Shown piece after piece: positions 9,476 through 17,648 of a stretch of DNA of 64,000 nt. This stretch comes from REEB95 sp963785735 (GTDB lineage: Bacteria; Pseudomonadota; Alphaproteobacteria; ATCC43930; CGMCC-115725). The notes under the pieces are model-generated. The model did no database searches. It was not told the origin of the DNA and worked only from the letters and a program-made list of their open reading frames with translations. The position numbers and the translations under genes were made by a program. Location: assembly GCA_963785735.1 (NCBI GenBank), contig CAWAWJ010000001.1, positions 682,001 through 746,000 on the forward strand. The letters run 5' to 3'. The stretch's first letter is position 1, and every line of letters starts with the position of its first letter.

Positions 9476-10250
9476 GCTTCAAGCGGCCTTGCCCCGGGCG
9501 GGGCGCGGTTCCTTTGGGCCGGTCATGCTCATCCGCGCCGCCACCGCGCTCCTGCTCTGGGCGCTGTGGGAGGGCGCGGCGCGCTCGGGATTGTTCTATG
9601 CGGGCGCGCTCCCGTCCTCCTTCAAGATCGCGCGCGCGGCGCTCGACCTCCTGGTTTTGCCGGCCTTCTACTACAATCTTGGCATGACATTTCTCGAAGT
9701 GGCGGCGGCGGTGGCGATCGGCGTCGCAAGCGGGGTTGCCGTGGGCCTCGCGCTGGGCGTCAGCCGCTTCGGGGCCAAGGCGTTCGAGCCTTATCTCCAA
9801 TATCTCGCGCCCGCGCCCAAGATCATTTTCCTGCCGGTGTTCATGGTGATGTTCGGCGTCGGCGGCGGCTCGAAAATCGCCATCGGCGCGCTCTCCTGCT
9901 TTTTCCCGATGGCCTTGAGCGTGATCGCGGGGGTGCGCCAGGTCGATCCGGTGCTGTTGCGGGTCGGGCGCAGCTTCCAGCTCACGCTCGCCCAGACGCT
10001 CGCCAAGATCTATCTGCCGGCGCTGCTGCCGCCCATCGCCACCGGCTTGCGGCTCGGCCTCGGCGTCGCGATCATCGGCACGCTCCTGGGCGAGATCAAG
10101 ATGTCGAATCGCGGCCTCGGATTCCTGATCATGCAGGATTACGGCCGGTTCGACATCGCCGAGATGTATGCCGTGCTGGCGATGGTGTTCGTGCTGGCGA
10201 CGCTGGCCAACGGGCTGATCGCGCGCCTTTTCCGCGTCAAGGGCCGCTAA
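9468..10250 (+). CDS. ABC importer permease (SsuC/TauC-like), second
   Basis: A 260-residue multi-spanning permease. The EAA-like loop is in LAQTLAKIYLPALLPPIATG, and the sequence YLAPAPKIIFLPVFMVMFG is typical of SsuC-family proteins. The ATG at 9468 overlaps the end of the preceding permease gene by 8 bases. It is the last gene of the 4012-10250 operon; about 190 non-coding bases follow. Sequence similarity to its neighbour is only at family level, so this is an old divergence rather than a recent duplication. Confidence 0.85.
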   Translation: MAELQAALPRAGRGSFGPVMLIRAATALLLWALWEGAARSGLFYAGALPSSFKIARAALDLLVLPAFYYNLGMTFLEVAAAVAIGVASGVAVGLALGVSRFGAKAFEPYLQYLAPAPKIIFLPVFMVMFGVGGGSKIAIGALSCFFPMALSVIAGVRQVDPVLLRVGRSFQLTLAQTLAKIYLPALLPPIATGLRLGLGVAIIGTLLGEIKMSNRGLGFLIMQDYGRFDIAEMYAVLAMVFVLATLANGLIARLFRVKGR

Positions 10251-10439
10251 AACCGCTCAGCGGCGCCTCATTTGGCTTCGTTTTCAATCAATTATGTCTT
10301 TTTCTTGTCACTGGGCTGCGACGGCATGCCGCAACTTTTTGTTAAATCTCCTTTACCGCCACTTAACCCTGGCATGATTAAATCCTGAGCCGTGATCATT
10401 CGATCGACGGGCCGGCAGAAGCCGGCAGGAGTTCGGCTC

Positions 10440-10652
10440 ATGCAAAGCGATTTTTTGAATGTCCTGGGTGCGCTGCTGATCGCCTGCGCGGTGTTGGCGA
10501 GCCATCCCATGAGCAACGCCGAATCCTCCCGCCTCGAGGACCGCCTCGCCGTCGGCTGGAACGACATGGCCTATCAGCAAGGCTGCGCCGATCTCGGCAC
10601 CGGCGCCTGCTTCTTCCAGGCGCATTACCAGGCGCAGGCCAAGCCGCTTTAG
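10440..10652 (+). CDS. Small secreted or membrane-anchored protein, 70 residues
   Basis: I do not recognise this gene. The ATG at 10440 is preceded by AGGAG at an 8-base distance, and a hydrophobic segment (LNVLGALLIACAVLA) spans residues 6-20, so it is probably exported or anchored. The rest is polar with two Cys (residues 46 and 53) that could form a disulfide. A longer frame from 10392 lacks a ribosome site. It ends 3 bases before the convergent gentisate dioxygenase gene. Confidence 0.5.
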   Translation: MQSDFLNVLGALLIACAVLASHPMSNAESSRLEDRLAVGWNDMAYQQGCADLGTGACFFQAHYQAQAKPL

Positions 10653-10655
10653 GCT

Positions 10656-11720
10656 TTAGGCGTTTCCGCGCTGCTCGCGGAAAAAGTCGAGCTTTTCCTG
10701 GCAGACCCGATCCGAGAATCCGAACAGCACCGCGTCCTCCGACGCCTGGTGCTCGACGAAATGCCAGCTCGGCACGACGAAAATGTCATGCGGCTCCCAA
10801 TCGAAGCTCTTTCCGCCGATGATGCTCGAGCCGCGCCCTTCGACCACGGTGAAGACGGTGCTGTCGGTCGAGCGATAGGGCCGGGTCTTCAGCTCCTTGG
10901 GCAGAAGCTGCATCCAGGTCGAGATCGTCGGCATCGCCCAGCCGCCGGTGGCCGGATTGACGTATTTCATCTTATAGCCGTGGAAGGGATCGGGTTTCTG
11001 GAAGCGGCGGAGCTTTTCCAGCGCCTCGCGCGTGCGCGCATAGGGATAATTGAAGATCGGCGAGGTCTGCGAGCCAAATTCCTGGTCCATCGGCAGCATG
11101 TTGGCGCCGAATTCGACGTCGGACGCGCCTTCGGGCCGCGTCACCGGATGGCTGCTCTCGGGATAGCCGTCGCGGAAGCTCGCATCCATCAGATTGATGA
11201 TCGGCACGTCGAGTCCGTCGAGCCACACCATCGGGCCGTTTCCGTCATTGCCGTGATCGTGCCATGTCATTGACGGGGTGATGACGAAATCGCCCGGCAG
11301 CATGTAGGTCTTCTCGCCGGCGACGGCGGTATAGGCGTCCTTGCCCTCGATGACGAAGCGGAGCGCCGAGGCGGCATGGCGGTGCGCGGGCGCGACCTCG
11401 CCGGGCAGGATGATCTGCAAGCCGGCGAAGAGGCTGTGGGTGATGCGCGACTGGCTCGGCAAACCCGGGTTCTCGAGCATCATCACGCGGCGCTCGGCCT
11501 CGGCGGCGGTGATGATCTTGCACGCCTCCATCAGATAGGGGCGGACATCCTTGTATTTCCAGATCGTCGCCTTGACCGGCGACACCGGCTCGTCGGTGAC
11601 GATCGCGCCCAAAACGCGCCACAGCGGCGCCAGGTTCTGCGTCACGGCGCGGCCGTAGAATTCCTGCCGGCCCTTTTCCGCCTCGCGGTTGACGGTGTGG
11701 GCCAATGCGCTCGTATCCAT
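10656..11720 (-). CDS. Gentisate 1,2-dioxygenase
   Basis: A 354-residue bicupin iron(II) dioxygenase that opens the ring of gentisate (2,5-dihydroxybenzoate) to maleylpyruvate. The first cupin carries APAHRHAASALRF with metal-binding histidines, followed by GDFVITPSMTWHDHGN. The second cupin carries VVEGRGSSIIGG and FVVPSWHFVEHQA. The start at 11720 has GAGGAA 8-13 bases upstream. Maleylpyruvate isomerase and fumarylpyruvate hydrolase genes are not adjacent. It is divergent from the Liv-type importer operon at 12024, which may bring in the substrate. A salicylate- or 1-hydroxy-2-naphthoate dioxygenase of the same family is possible. Confidence 0.85.
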   Translation of the reverse strand: MDTSALAHTVNREAEKGRQEFYGRAVTQNLAPLWRVLGAIVTDEPVSPVKATIWKYKDVRPYLMEACKIITAAEAERRVMMLENPGLPSQSRITHSLFAGLQIILPGEVAPAHRHAASALRFVIEGKDAYTAVAGEKTYMLPGDFVITPSMTWHDHGNDGNGPMVWLDGLDVPIINLMDASFRDGYPESSHPVTRPEGASDVEFGANMLPMDQEFGSQTSPIFNYPYARTREALEKLRRFQKPDPFHGYKMKYVNPATGGWAMPTISTWMQLLPKELKTRPYRSTDSTVFTVVEGRGSSIIGGKSFDWEPHDIFVVPSWHFVEHQASEDAVLFGFSDRVCQEKLDFFREQRGNA

Positions 11721-12023
11721 GATCGGCGTTCCTCTAATCCGGGGCTGTTCTCGCCTGATATTGGACTTTCGCCCCCGCTCATTCAAGACCCGCCACCGGC
11801 CCGCCAACCCTTGGCCAAGAGATTGAAAGCGCTTGGAAAAGCCGGTTTTGCACGACGCCGAAACCGCCCGCTGGGCCTGTCCCGGGATTGTTTTCTTGCC
11901 GGGATGGGGCCGCGTTGACAGAAAAGCGTTCTTGCCCAACACTCCCGCTCAAGCAAAGGGCCGCGGCCAATCGCGGTCCCATCGACAATCGCGGCCGCGA
12001 GGCCCGCACTTCCGGGAGGGGTT
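11721..12023. other. Divergent intergenic region between gentisate dioxygenase and Liv-type ABC operon
   Basis: 303 bases without a credible gene. It must hold promoters for both flanking transcription units. The only clear signal is a perfect TTGACA at 11915-11920, listed separately. I saw no convincing palindromic operator. Confidence 0.5.
11915..11943 (+). promoter_or_regulatory. Candidate sigma-70 promoter of the Liv-type operon
   Basis: TTGACA at 11915-11920 is a perfect -35 element. At the optimal 17-base distance the -10 is AACACT, only 3 of 6 matches. It lies about 80 bases upstream of the first binding-protein codon at 12024. The weak -10 suggests activator dependence or a mis-assignment. 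Confidence 0.35.
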
Positions 12024-13352
12024 ATGTCCAAGACCACACGCCGCTCAGTGCTCAAATATTCCGCGGCAACCGCCGCGCTCGCCGCGGCCGGGCCTCTTAT
12101 GGGCTCACGCGCGTTCGCCCAGGCGATGTCTTCACCCATCCGCATCGGCGTACTCTATGATTTGAGCGGCCCCTTCACCGGCGCCGGCTCGGTGCCGGGC
12201 TCGATCGGGACCCAGATCGCCATCGATCTCGTCAACGAGAAGGGCGGCGTACTCAGCAAGTACAAGGTCGAGCCGGTCAAGGGCGATTCCCAAAGCAAGG
12301 CCGATGTCGCGCTCAACGAGGCCGAACGGCTCATCAGCGAGGAAAAGGTCGACACCATCCTCGGCATTTATTCCAGCGCCCATGCCGTGCCGCTGGCACA
12401 GAAGATGGAGCAGGCCAAGAAGATCCTGTGGATCACCATCGCGGTCGCGACCAACGTCCTCAAGGACAAGAACCTGACCTACACCTTTCGCGCGGGCGTG
12501 ACCGCCGATCTTTACGGCGCCGCCGCGATCAAATTCCTCGATGAACACTCCAAGACCCAGCTCGGCATCGACCCCAAGAATTTGAAGGCGGTTATCATCC
12601 ACGAAGACGGCCCCTATGGCTCCGACACGGCCGCTGCGGACGAGATCCACGCCAAGGAAGCCGGCATCCCGATCATCTTCGACGAGGCCTATTCCGCCAC
12701 CACCTCGGATCTCTCGGCGCTCGTGACCAAGATCAAGCGCGCCAATGCCGACGTCATCCTGCACACCGGCTACAACCCCGACATCACGCTCTTCCTGCGC
12801 CAGGCGCGCGAGGGCGGGCTCAAATTCAAGATGCTGGTCGGCCACGGCGCGGGCTACAGCCAGCGCGACAAGCTGAAGGAAACCTTCGGCGCCGATCTCG
12901 ACTATTTCGTCAATGTCGATCCGGTGGCGGCCCAGCTCCTGAAGCCCGGCACGCTCAAGCCCGAGCTTCAGAATCTGGTTTCGATCATGACCGACCGCTA
13001 CCAGAAGGCGTCGGGCAACACCTCGATCCCGCCGCATGTCTCGATGGGCTTCAACCAGACCTGGATTTTCCTGCAAAACGTGCTGCCGGTGGCGATCACC
13101 AAATACGGCGGCACCAATCCATCGGCGATCCAGAAGGCGGCGCTCGAGGTCAACATCCCGGAAGGCGGCACCATCCAGGGCTACGGCGTCAAATTCGCCG
13201 CGCCCGGCACCGAGTTCTCGGGGCAGAACATGCGCGCCGCCGCTTGCGTCACCCAGTCCTTCGGCGACAGCGAAACCATCGTCTGGCCGGACAAGCTCAA
13301 GACCGCCGACGACGTGATGCCGCTGCCCAAATCGAATCCCTACGCGGCGTGA
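12024..13352 (+). CDS. Branched-chain amino acid-type ABC substrate-binding protein (Tat-exported)
   Basis: A 442-residue Periplasmic_Binding_Protein_6/LivK-like protein. The N-terminus has a twin-arginine motif TRRSVLK and an Ala-rich core ending near SRAFAQA, so export is probably through Tat. The mature region starts IRIGVLYDLSGPFTGAG and contains GDSQSKADVALNEAERLI, both characteristic of the family. It is the first gene of an operon with two ATPases and two permeases. Such systems often carry aromatic or other organic acids, urea or amides; the ligand here cannot be read from sequence. Confidence 0.88.
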   Translation: MSKTTRRSVLKYSAATAALAAAGPLMGSRAFAQAMSSPIRIGVLYDLSGPFTGAGSVPGSIGTQIAIDLVNEKGGVLSKYKVEPVKGDSQSKADVALNEAERLISEEKVDTILGIYSSAHAVPLAQKMEQAKKILWITIAVATNVLKDKNLTYTFRAGVTADLYGAAAIKFLDEHSKTQLGIDPKNLKAVIIHEDGPYGSDTAAADEIHAKEAGIPIIFDEAYSATTSDLSALVTKIKRANADVILHTGYNPDITLFLRQAREGGLKFKMLVGHGAGYSQRDKLKETFGADLDYFVNVDPVAAQLLKPGTLKPELQNLVSIMTDRYQKASGNTSIPPHVSMGFNQTWIFLQNVLPVAITKYGGTNPSAIQKAALEVNIPEGGTIQGYGVKFAAPGTEFSGQNMRAAACVTQSFGDSETIVWPDKLKTADDVMPLPKSNPYAA

Positions 13353-13367
13353 CGCGGGTTCGATCGG

Positions 13368-14093
13368 TTGCTTAAGGTCGAGGGGCTGAGCAAGAGCTTC
13401 GGCGGCTTCCTGGCGGTGAACCGGGTTTCCTTCGAGGTGAAGCCGGGCGAGATCCTGGGTCTGATCGGCCCCAACGGCTCGGGCAAGAGCACGATCTTCA
13501 ATCTGATCGCGGGTCTCTTGAAGCCCGATCACGGCTCCATAGCCTTCGAGGGCGGCGAAATCGGCGGCGCGCCCGCTTACCGCATCTGCCGCCTCGGCCT
13601 CGCCCGCACCTTCCAGATACCGCGCCCCTTCCGGCGGCTGTCGCTCCTCGAAAACGTGACCCTCGCGGCGTTTTACGGCGGGCGGGGCGCCATCGGCCGC
13701 GCGGAGGCCGCGGCGGCGGCGGCGTCCGCGCTCGATCTGGTGGGCCTGCCGAACCATCCGGGCGCCCAGATCGACGGGCTGGGTGCCGCGCAATTGAAGA
13801 AGCTCGAATTGGCGCGCGCGCTCGCAACCAAGCCCCGGCTGCTTCTGGCGGATGAGAGCCTGGGCGGGCTCGACCACGCCGAGATGGAACGCGCCGCCGA
13901 CATGCTCGGGCGCATCCGGAAAGAGCTTGGCCTCACCATCATCTGGGTCGAGCACATCATGGGCGTGCTGATGCGGGTGGTCGACCGCGTCATCGTCTTG
14001 GACCATGGCGAGACGATCTTTGCCGGTCTGCCCAAGGACGCGGCCCGGGATATGCGTGTCGCCGAGGTCTATCTCGGCCGGAAAACATCGTGA
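13368..14093 (+). CDS. LivG-like ABC ATP-binding protein
   Basis: A 241-residue ATPase with Walker A GPNGSGKST near residue 34, a degenerate signature region (GLGAAQLKKLELARAL instead of LSGGQ), Walker B LLLADESLGGLDHAE and the LivG-type end VEHIMGVLMRVVDRVIVLDHGE. The altered signature loop is unusual. The start is a TTG at 13368, 15 bases after the binding-protein stop; no better start precedes the conserved VEGLSKSFGG. The stop overlaps the next ATPase start by 4 bases. Confidence 0.85.
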   Translation: MLKVEGLSKSFGGFLAVNRVSFEVKPGEILGLIGPNGSGKSTIFNLIAGLLKPDHGSIAFEGGEIGGAPAYRICRLGLARTFQIPRPFRRLSLLENVTLAAFYGGRGAIGRAEAAAAAASALDLVGLPNHPGAQIDGLGAAQLKKLELARALATKPRLLLADESLGGLDHAEMERAADMLGRIRKELGLTIIWVEHIMGVLMRVVDRVIVLDHGETIFAGLPKDAARDMRVAEVYLGRKTS

Positions 14094-14803
14094 GCGCGCT
14101 CTTGGCCTTGGACGGGGTGTCGGCGGGCTACGGCTCCTTCGCCGCGTTGTTCGATGTGTCGCTCAAGGTTGAAAGCGGCGAGGCGGTGGGCGTGGTCGGC
14201 CCCAACGGCGCCGGCAAGACGACCTTGATGCGCGTCATCTCCGGGCTGTTGCGGCTCTCCTCCGGCGGCTTCGCGCTCGAAGGCCGGCCCCTCCAGAACC
14301 TCCCCGCCTACCGCATCGTCGAGGCCGGCATCGCCCATGTGCCGGAAAACCGGCGGCTCTTCGGGCGTCTCACGGTCGAGGAGAATTTGCGCATGGGCGC
14401 GTTTTTGCCCGGATCGCGCAAGCATTTTTCCGAGCGGCTCGCCTGGGTTTACGAGCTTTTCCCCCGGCTCAAGGAACGCCGCTCCCAGCTGGCGGGCACC
14501 ATGTCAGGGGGCGAGCAGCAAATGTGCGCCATCGGCCGCGCCCTCATGTCGAAGCCCAAGCTCTTGCTGATGGACGAGCCATCGGCGGGCCTCGCGCCCT
14601 TGGTGGTCGAACAGGTCTTCGAGCTGGTGAAGCGCATCCGCCGGGAAGGCTTCACGGTTTTGATCGTCGAGCAGAATGTCGGCCAGGTGCTGGAGGTGGT
14701 GGATCGCGCATATCTCCTCGAGACCGGGCGCATCAAGCTCGCGGGCCTCGCGGCCGAACTCAAGAACAACGATTTCATCCGCGCCTCTTATCTCGGGCTC
14801 TGA
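14090..14803 (+). CDS. LivF-like ABC ATP-binding protein
   Basis: A 237-residue ATPase starting at GTG 14090, inside the last codons of the LivG-like gene (GTGA overlap). Walker A GPNGAGKTT, signature MSGGEQQMCAIGRAL, Walker B LLLMDEPSAGLAP and the LivF-type VEQNVGQVLEVVDRAYLLETG are all intact. It would pair with the LivG-like subunit to drive the LivH/LivM permeases. Confidence 0.88.
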   Translation: MSALLALDGVSAGYGSFAALFDVSLKVESGEAVGVVGPNGAGKTTLMRVISGLLRLSSGGFALEGRPLQNLPAYRIVEAGIAHVPENRRLFGRLTVEENLRMGAFLPGSRKHFSERLAWVYELFPRLKERRSQLAGTMSGGEQQMCAIGRALMSKPKLLLMDEPSAGLAPLVVEQVFELVKRIRREGFTVLIVEQNVGQVLEVVDRAYLLETGRIKLAGLAAELKNNDFIRASYLGL

Positions 14804-14811
14804 GCGGGCAG

Positions 14812-15669
14812 ATGGACATCTATCTCCTCGAAGCGATCGTGAACGGGCTCCTCCTCGGGGGCGTGCTGGCGCTGTTGTCGCTCGGGCTCAATCTCATTTT
14901 CGGCGTCATCGACGTGGTGTGGATCGTCTATGCCGAGATCGTGATGAGCGCGATGTACGCGGTCTATTGGCTGCACAATTACTACGGCTGGCCGCTCTTC
15001 CTCGCCTTCGGTGCCGCCATCATGATCGCGGCGCTCATCGGCGTGCTGGTGCATGTGGTGGTGATCGAGCCGATTCTGGGCTCTGCGCCGATCAATCAAT
15101 TGCTCGCGACCGGCGGCTTGCTGTTCTTCCTGCAATCGCTCGCGACGCTGCTTTTCGGCACCGAATACCGCAATCTCGGCGTGCGCCTGCCGGTCCTGGA
15201 GCTCGCCGGCATGTTCATCAGCTTCTCGCGGCTCATCGCCTTCGTCGTGGCGCTCTTTGGCGCCGTCATCCTGTATCTCTTTCTGGCGCGCACATATCTC
15301 GGCACCGCGATCCGCGCCATTTCGCAAGACCGCGAGATCATGGGGCTGATGGGCGTCAACGAGCGGCGCGTCTATGTCATCACCTCGGCGATCGGCGGCG
15401 GCTTGGCGGGGCTGGCCGCCTGCCTGTTGGTGCTGCAATACGACGTGCATCCCTTCATCGGCCTCACCTTCGGCCCGATCACCTTCATGATCTGCGTGCT
15501 GGGCGGGCTCGGCAGCATGATCGGCGGCTTCATCGCCGCCTTCATCATGAGCCAGATCATCGCCATCGGCGGCTTCTACTTCTCCTCCGAGGTGGCCGAG
15601 GTGATGGCCTTCGTCTTCTTCATCGTCATGATCCTGATCCGGCCGCAAGGGATCCTGGGCAAGAAATGA
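14812..15669 (+). CDS. LivH-like ABC permease
   Basis: A 285-residue membrane protein with about eight hydrophobic helices. The sequence LSLGLNLIFGVIDVVW near the N-terminus and TAIRAISQDREIMGLMGVN in the cytoplasmic loop are hallmarks of LivH permeases. The ATG at 14812 lies 8 bases after the LivF-like stop; an apparently longer frame starting at 14524 runs inside the LivF-like gene and is rejected. The stop overlaps the LivM-like start by 4 bases (ATGA). Confidence 0.87.
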   Translation: MDIYLLEAIVNGLLLGGVLALLSLGLNLIFGVIDVVWIVYAEIVMSAMYAVYWLHNYYGWPLFLAFGAAIMIAALIGVLVHVVVIEPILGSAPINQLLATGGLLFFLQSLATLLFGTEYRNLGVRLPVLELAGMFISFSRLIAFVVALFGAVILYLFLARTYLGTAIRAISQDREIMGLMGVNERRVYVITSAIGGGLAGLAACLLVLQYDVHPFIGLTFGPITFMICVLGGLGSMIGGFIAAFIMSQIIAIGGFYFSSEVAEVMAFVFFIVMILIRPQGILGKK

Positions 15670-16661
15670 ACGCGCAACGGCTCCTCTCTTATCTGCCGGC
15701 GGCCCTCGTCATGGCGCTGCCCTTCTTCCTGCCGAGCTATTACCAGCACCTGGCGGTGCAGATCGTGATCTGGAGCCTGGTCTACACATCCTGGTCGCTG
15801 ATGGGCCGCTTTCGCCTCACCTCGCTCGGCCACGGCGCGTTTCTGGGCGTGGGCGCCTATGTGCCGACATTGCTGTGGAACAATTGGGGTGTTTCGCCCT
15901 GGCTCGGCATTCCCGCCGCCATGGCGCTGGCGGTGGGGCTCGCCATGGTGGTGGGCTATCCGAGCTTCCGCATGAAGGTGGTGGGGCATTATTTCGCGCT
16001 GGTGACCTTGGCTTTGGGCCAGGTGGTGCTGCTGGTGATCGTGGCGGCGCGCGACATCACCGGCGGCTCGCTCGGCATGACGCCGCGGATCGTCGGGCAT
16101 TCCTGGTACGCGCTCCAGCTCCCCGACAAGACCGAATTCTACGCCGTGGCGCTCGCCGCCTGGCTCGTGGGCCTCGCGGTCTGGTTCCGGATCGATCGCG
16201 GCATGGAGCGCGCCGCGCTCGAGGCGATCGGCGAGGACGAGGAGGCGGCTGCCGCGGTCGGCATCGACGTGCTGCGCGAGAAGCTCAAGATCACCGCGCT
16301 CTCGACCGGCCTCACCGCCTTGGGCGGCGCGCTTTACGCCCAGTACCTCCTGTATCTCAATCCCGACATCATGTCGGGGGTGAATGTCTCGCTCCAGATC
16401 GTGTTCGCGGCCATATCCGGCGGCATGTATTCGGCGCTGGGGCCGACCGTGGGCGCCGTGTTCACAATCGGCCTCAACGAGTCCCTGCGCGTGCTGTTCG
16501 GGACCCATTTCATCGGCGCCGCCAACACCATCTATGGCGCGCTGTTGGTGGTGTTCATCATCTTCATGCCGCGCGGCATTGCCGGATTGTTCGAGAAATT
16601 GCGCGCCCGCGCCCAGGCGCCGCCTTCTCCGGGCGCGCCCAACGCGCAGCCGGCGGAATAG
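15666..16661 (+). CDS. LivM-like ABC permease
   Basis: A 331-residue membrane protein. GRFRLTSLGHGAFLGVGAYV is the LivM family fingerprint, followed by a cytoplasmic loop with AIGEDEEAAAAVGIDVLREKL. The ATG at 15666 is in the ATGA overlap with the LivH-like gene; the longer upstream frame is spurious. The C-terminus ends in a Pro/Ala-rich tail. It closes the 12024-16661 operon, which converges 3 bases later on a minus-strand dehydrogenase gene. Confidence 0.87.
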   Translation: MNAQRLLSYLPAALVMALPFFLPSYYQHLAVQIVIWSLVYTSWSLMGRFRLTSLGHGAFLGVGAYVPTLLWNNWGVSPWLGIPAAMALAVGLAMVVGYPSFRMKVVGHYFALVTLALGQVVLLVIVAARDITGGSLGMTPRIVGHSWYALQLPDKTEFYAVALAAWLVGLAVWFRIDRGMERAALEAIGEDEEAAAAVGIDVLREKLKITALSTGLTALGGALYAQYLLYLNPDIMSGVNVSLQIVFAAISGGMYSALGPTVGAVFTIGLNESLRVLFGTHFIGAANTIYGALLVVFIIFMPRGIAGLFEKLRARAQAPPSPGAPNAQPAE

Positions 16662-16664
16662 GCC

Positions 16665-17555
16665 CTAGCGCTTTTTCCCCTGTTCCAGGCGGTGGAACAG
16701 GATGGTGCAATTGTCGTCCTGGCTCCAGCCGTCGCGCGAAGCCTGGTCGTAGCAGTCGAGCGCGCGTTCCAAGACCGGCAGATTGACGCCTTCGCGCTTC
16801 GCCCAGGCGAGCATGATGGCGATGTCCTTCCTCACGCCGTCGATGGTGAAGCCCTGGGGCGGCTTCTTGCCGGTCTCGAGCGCCGCCACGATGGCCGGCC
16901 CGCGCACCTTGAGGCCGTTGATGCCGCCCGAGCTTTCGCCGAACACCTCCATCATCTTGGCGGGCGGAATGCCGAAACCGCGCGTCAAGGAAATCGCCTC
17001 GCCCAGCGCCTCCCAATAGATCGACAGCGGCAGATTGATGGCGAGCTTCATCGCCGATCCGGCGCCGTTCGGCCCCATATGATCGACCCGGCGGCAGACC
17101 AGGTCGAGCACCGGCTTGGCGCGGGCGAAATCAACCGCATCGCCCCCGGCCATGCCCAGAAGCTTGCCCTCGCGCGCCGGGCCCACCGTGCCCCCGACCG
17201 GGCATTCGAGAAGAGACGCGCCCTTCGCCTTGGCGGCTTTCGCCAGTTCCTGCGGCAAGGCGGGCGAGACCGTGCTCATTTCGACGAACAGTTTGCCCGT
17301 GATGCCGCCCGAGAAGAGACCGTCCTTCCCCTCATAAACCGCGCGCACGGCGGCGTCGTCGATCAATATGGAGAGGACGATGCCGGATTGGTCCGCGAGC
17401 TTGGCCGGGCTTGAAGCCCATATCGCGCCGCGCTCCAGAAGCGGCTTCGCCTTTTCGGCGCTGCGGTTCCAGATCACGGGCTTCTGGCCCTGGTCCAACA
17501 GCCGCGCCACCATCGCCGCGCCCATGCGCCCGATGCCGCAAAATCCGATTTGCAT
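16665..17555 (-). CDS. NAD(P)-dependent dehydrogenase, 3-hydroxyisobutyrate dehydrogenase family
   Basis: A 296-residue beta-hydroxyacid dehydrogenase. The Rossmann motif GFCGIGRMG lies at residues 4-12. The substrate motif LLECPVGGTVGPAREGKL follows, and the catalytic Lys lies in GSAMKLAINLPL. Family members oxidise 3-hydroxyisobutyrate, reduce tartronate semialdehyde or succinic semialdehyde, or act on related 3-hydroxy acids. The neighbouring Liv-type importer suggests organic-acid metabolism, but the genes converge and need not be co-regulated. Confidence 0.8.
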   Translation of the reverse strand: MQIGFCGIGRMGAAMVARLLDQGQKPVIWNRSAEKAKPLLERGAIWASSPAKLADQSGIVLSILIDDAAVRAVYEGKDGLFSGGITGKLFVEMSTVSPALPQELAKAAKAKGASLLECPVGGTVGPAREGKLLGMAGGDAVDFARAKPVLDLVCRRVDHMGPNGAGSAMKLAINLPLSIYWEALGEAISLTRGFGIPPAKMMEVFGESSGGINGLKVRGPAIVAALETGKKPPQGFTIDGVRKDIAIMLAWAKREGVNLPVLERALDCYDQASRDGWSQDDNCTILFHRLEQGKKR

Positions 17556-17648
17556 CGATCCCCTCCCTTGAACCGGTCTTGCCTAAAGGCAATCGGCGGA
17601 GGGGTCAAGCCGGCGTGGCGCCGCCGTGCGAAGCTAAATGAAAATAAA

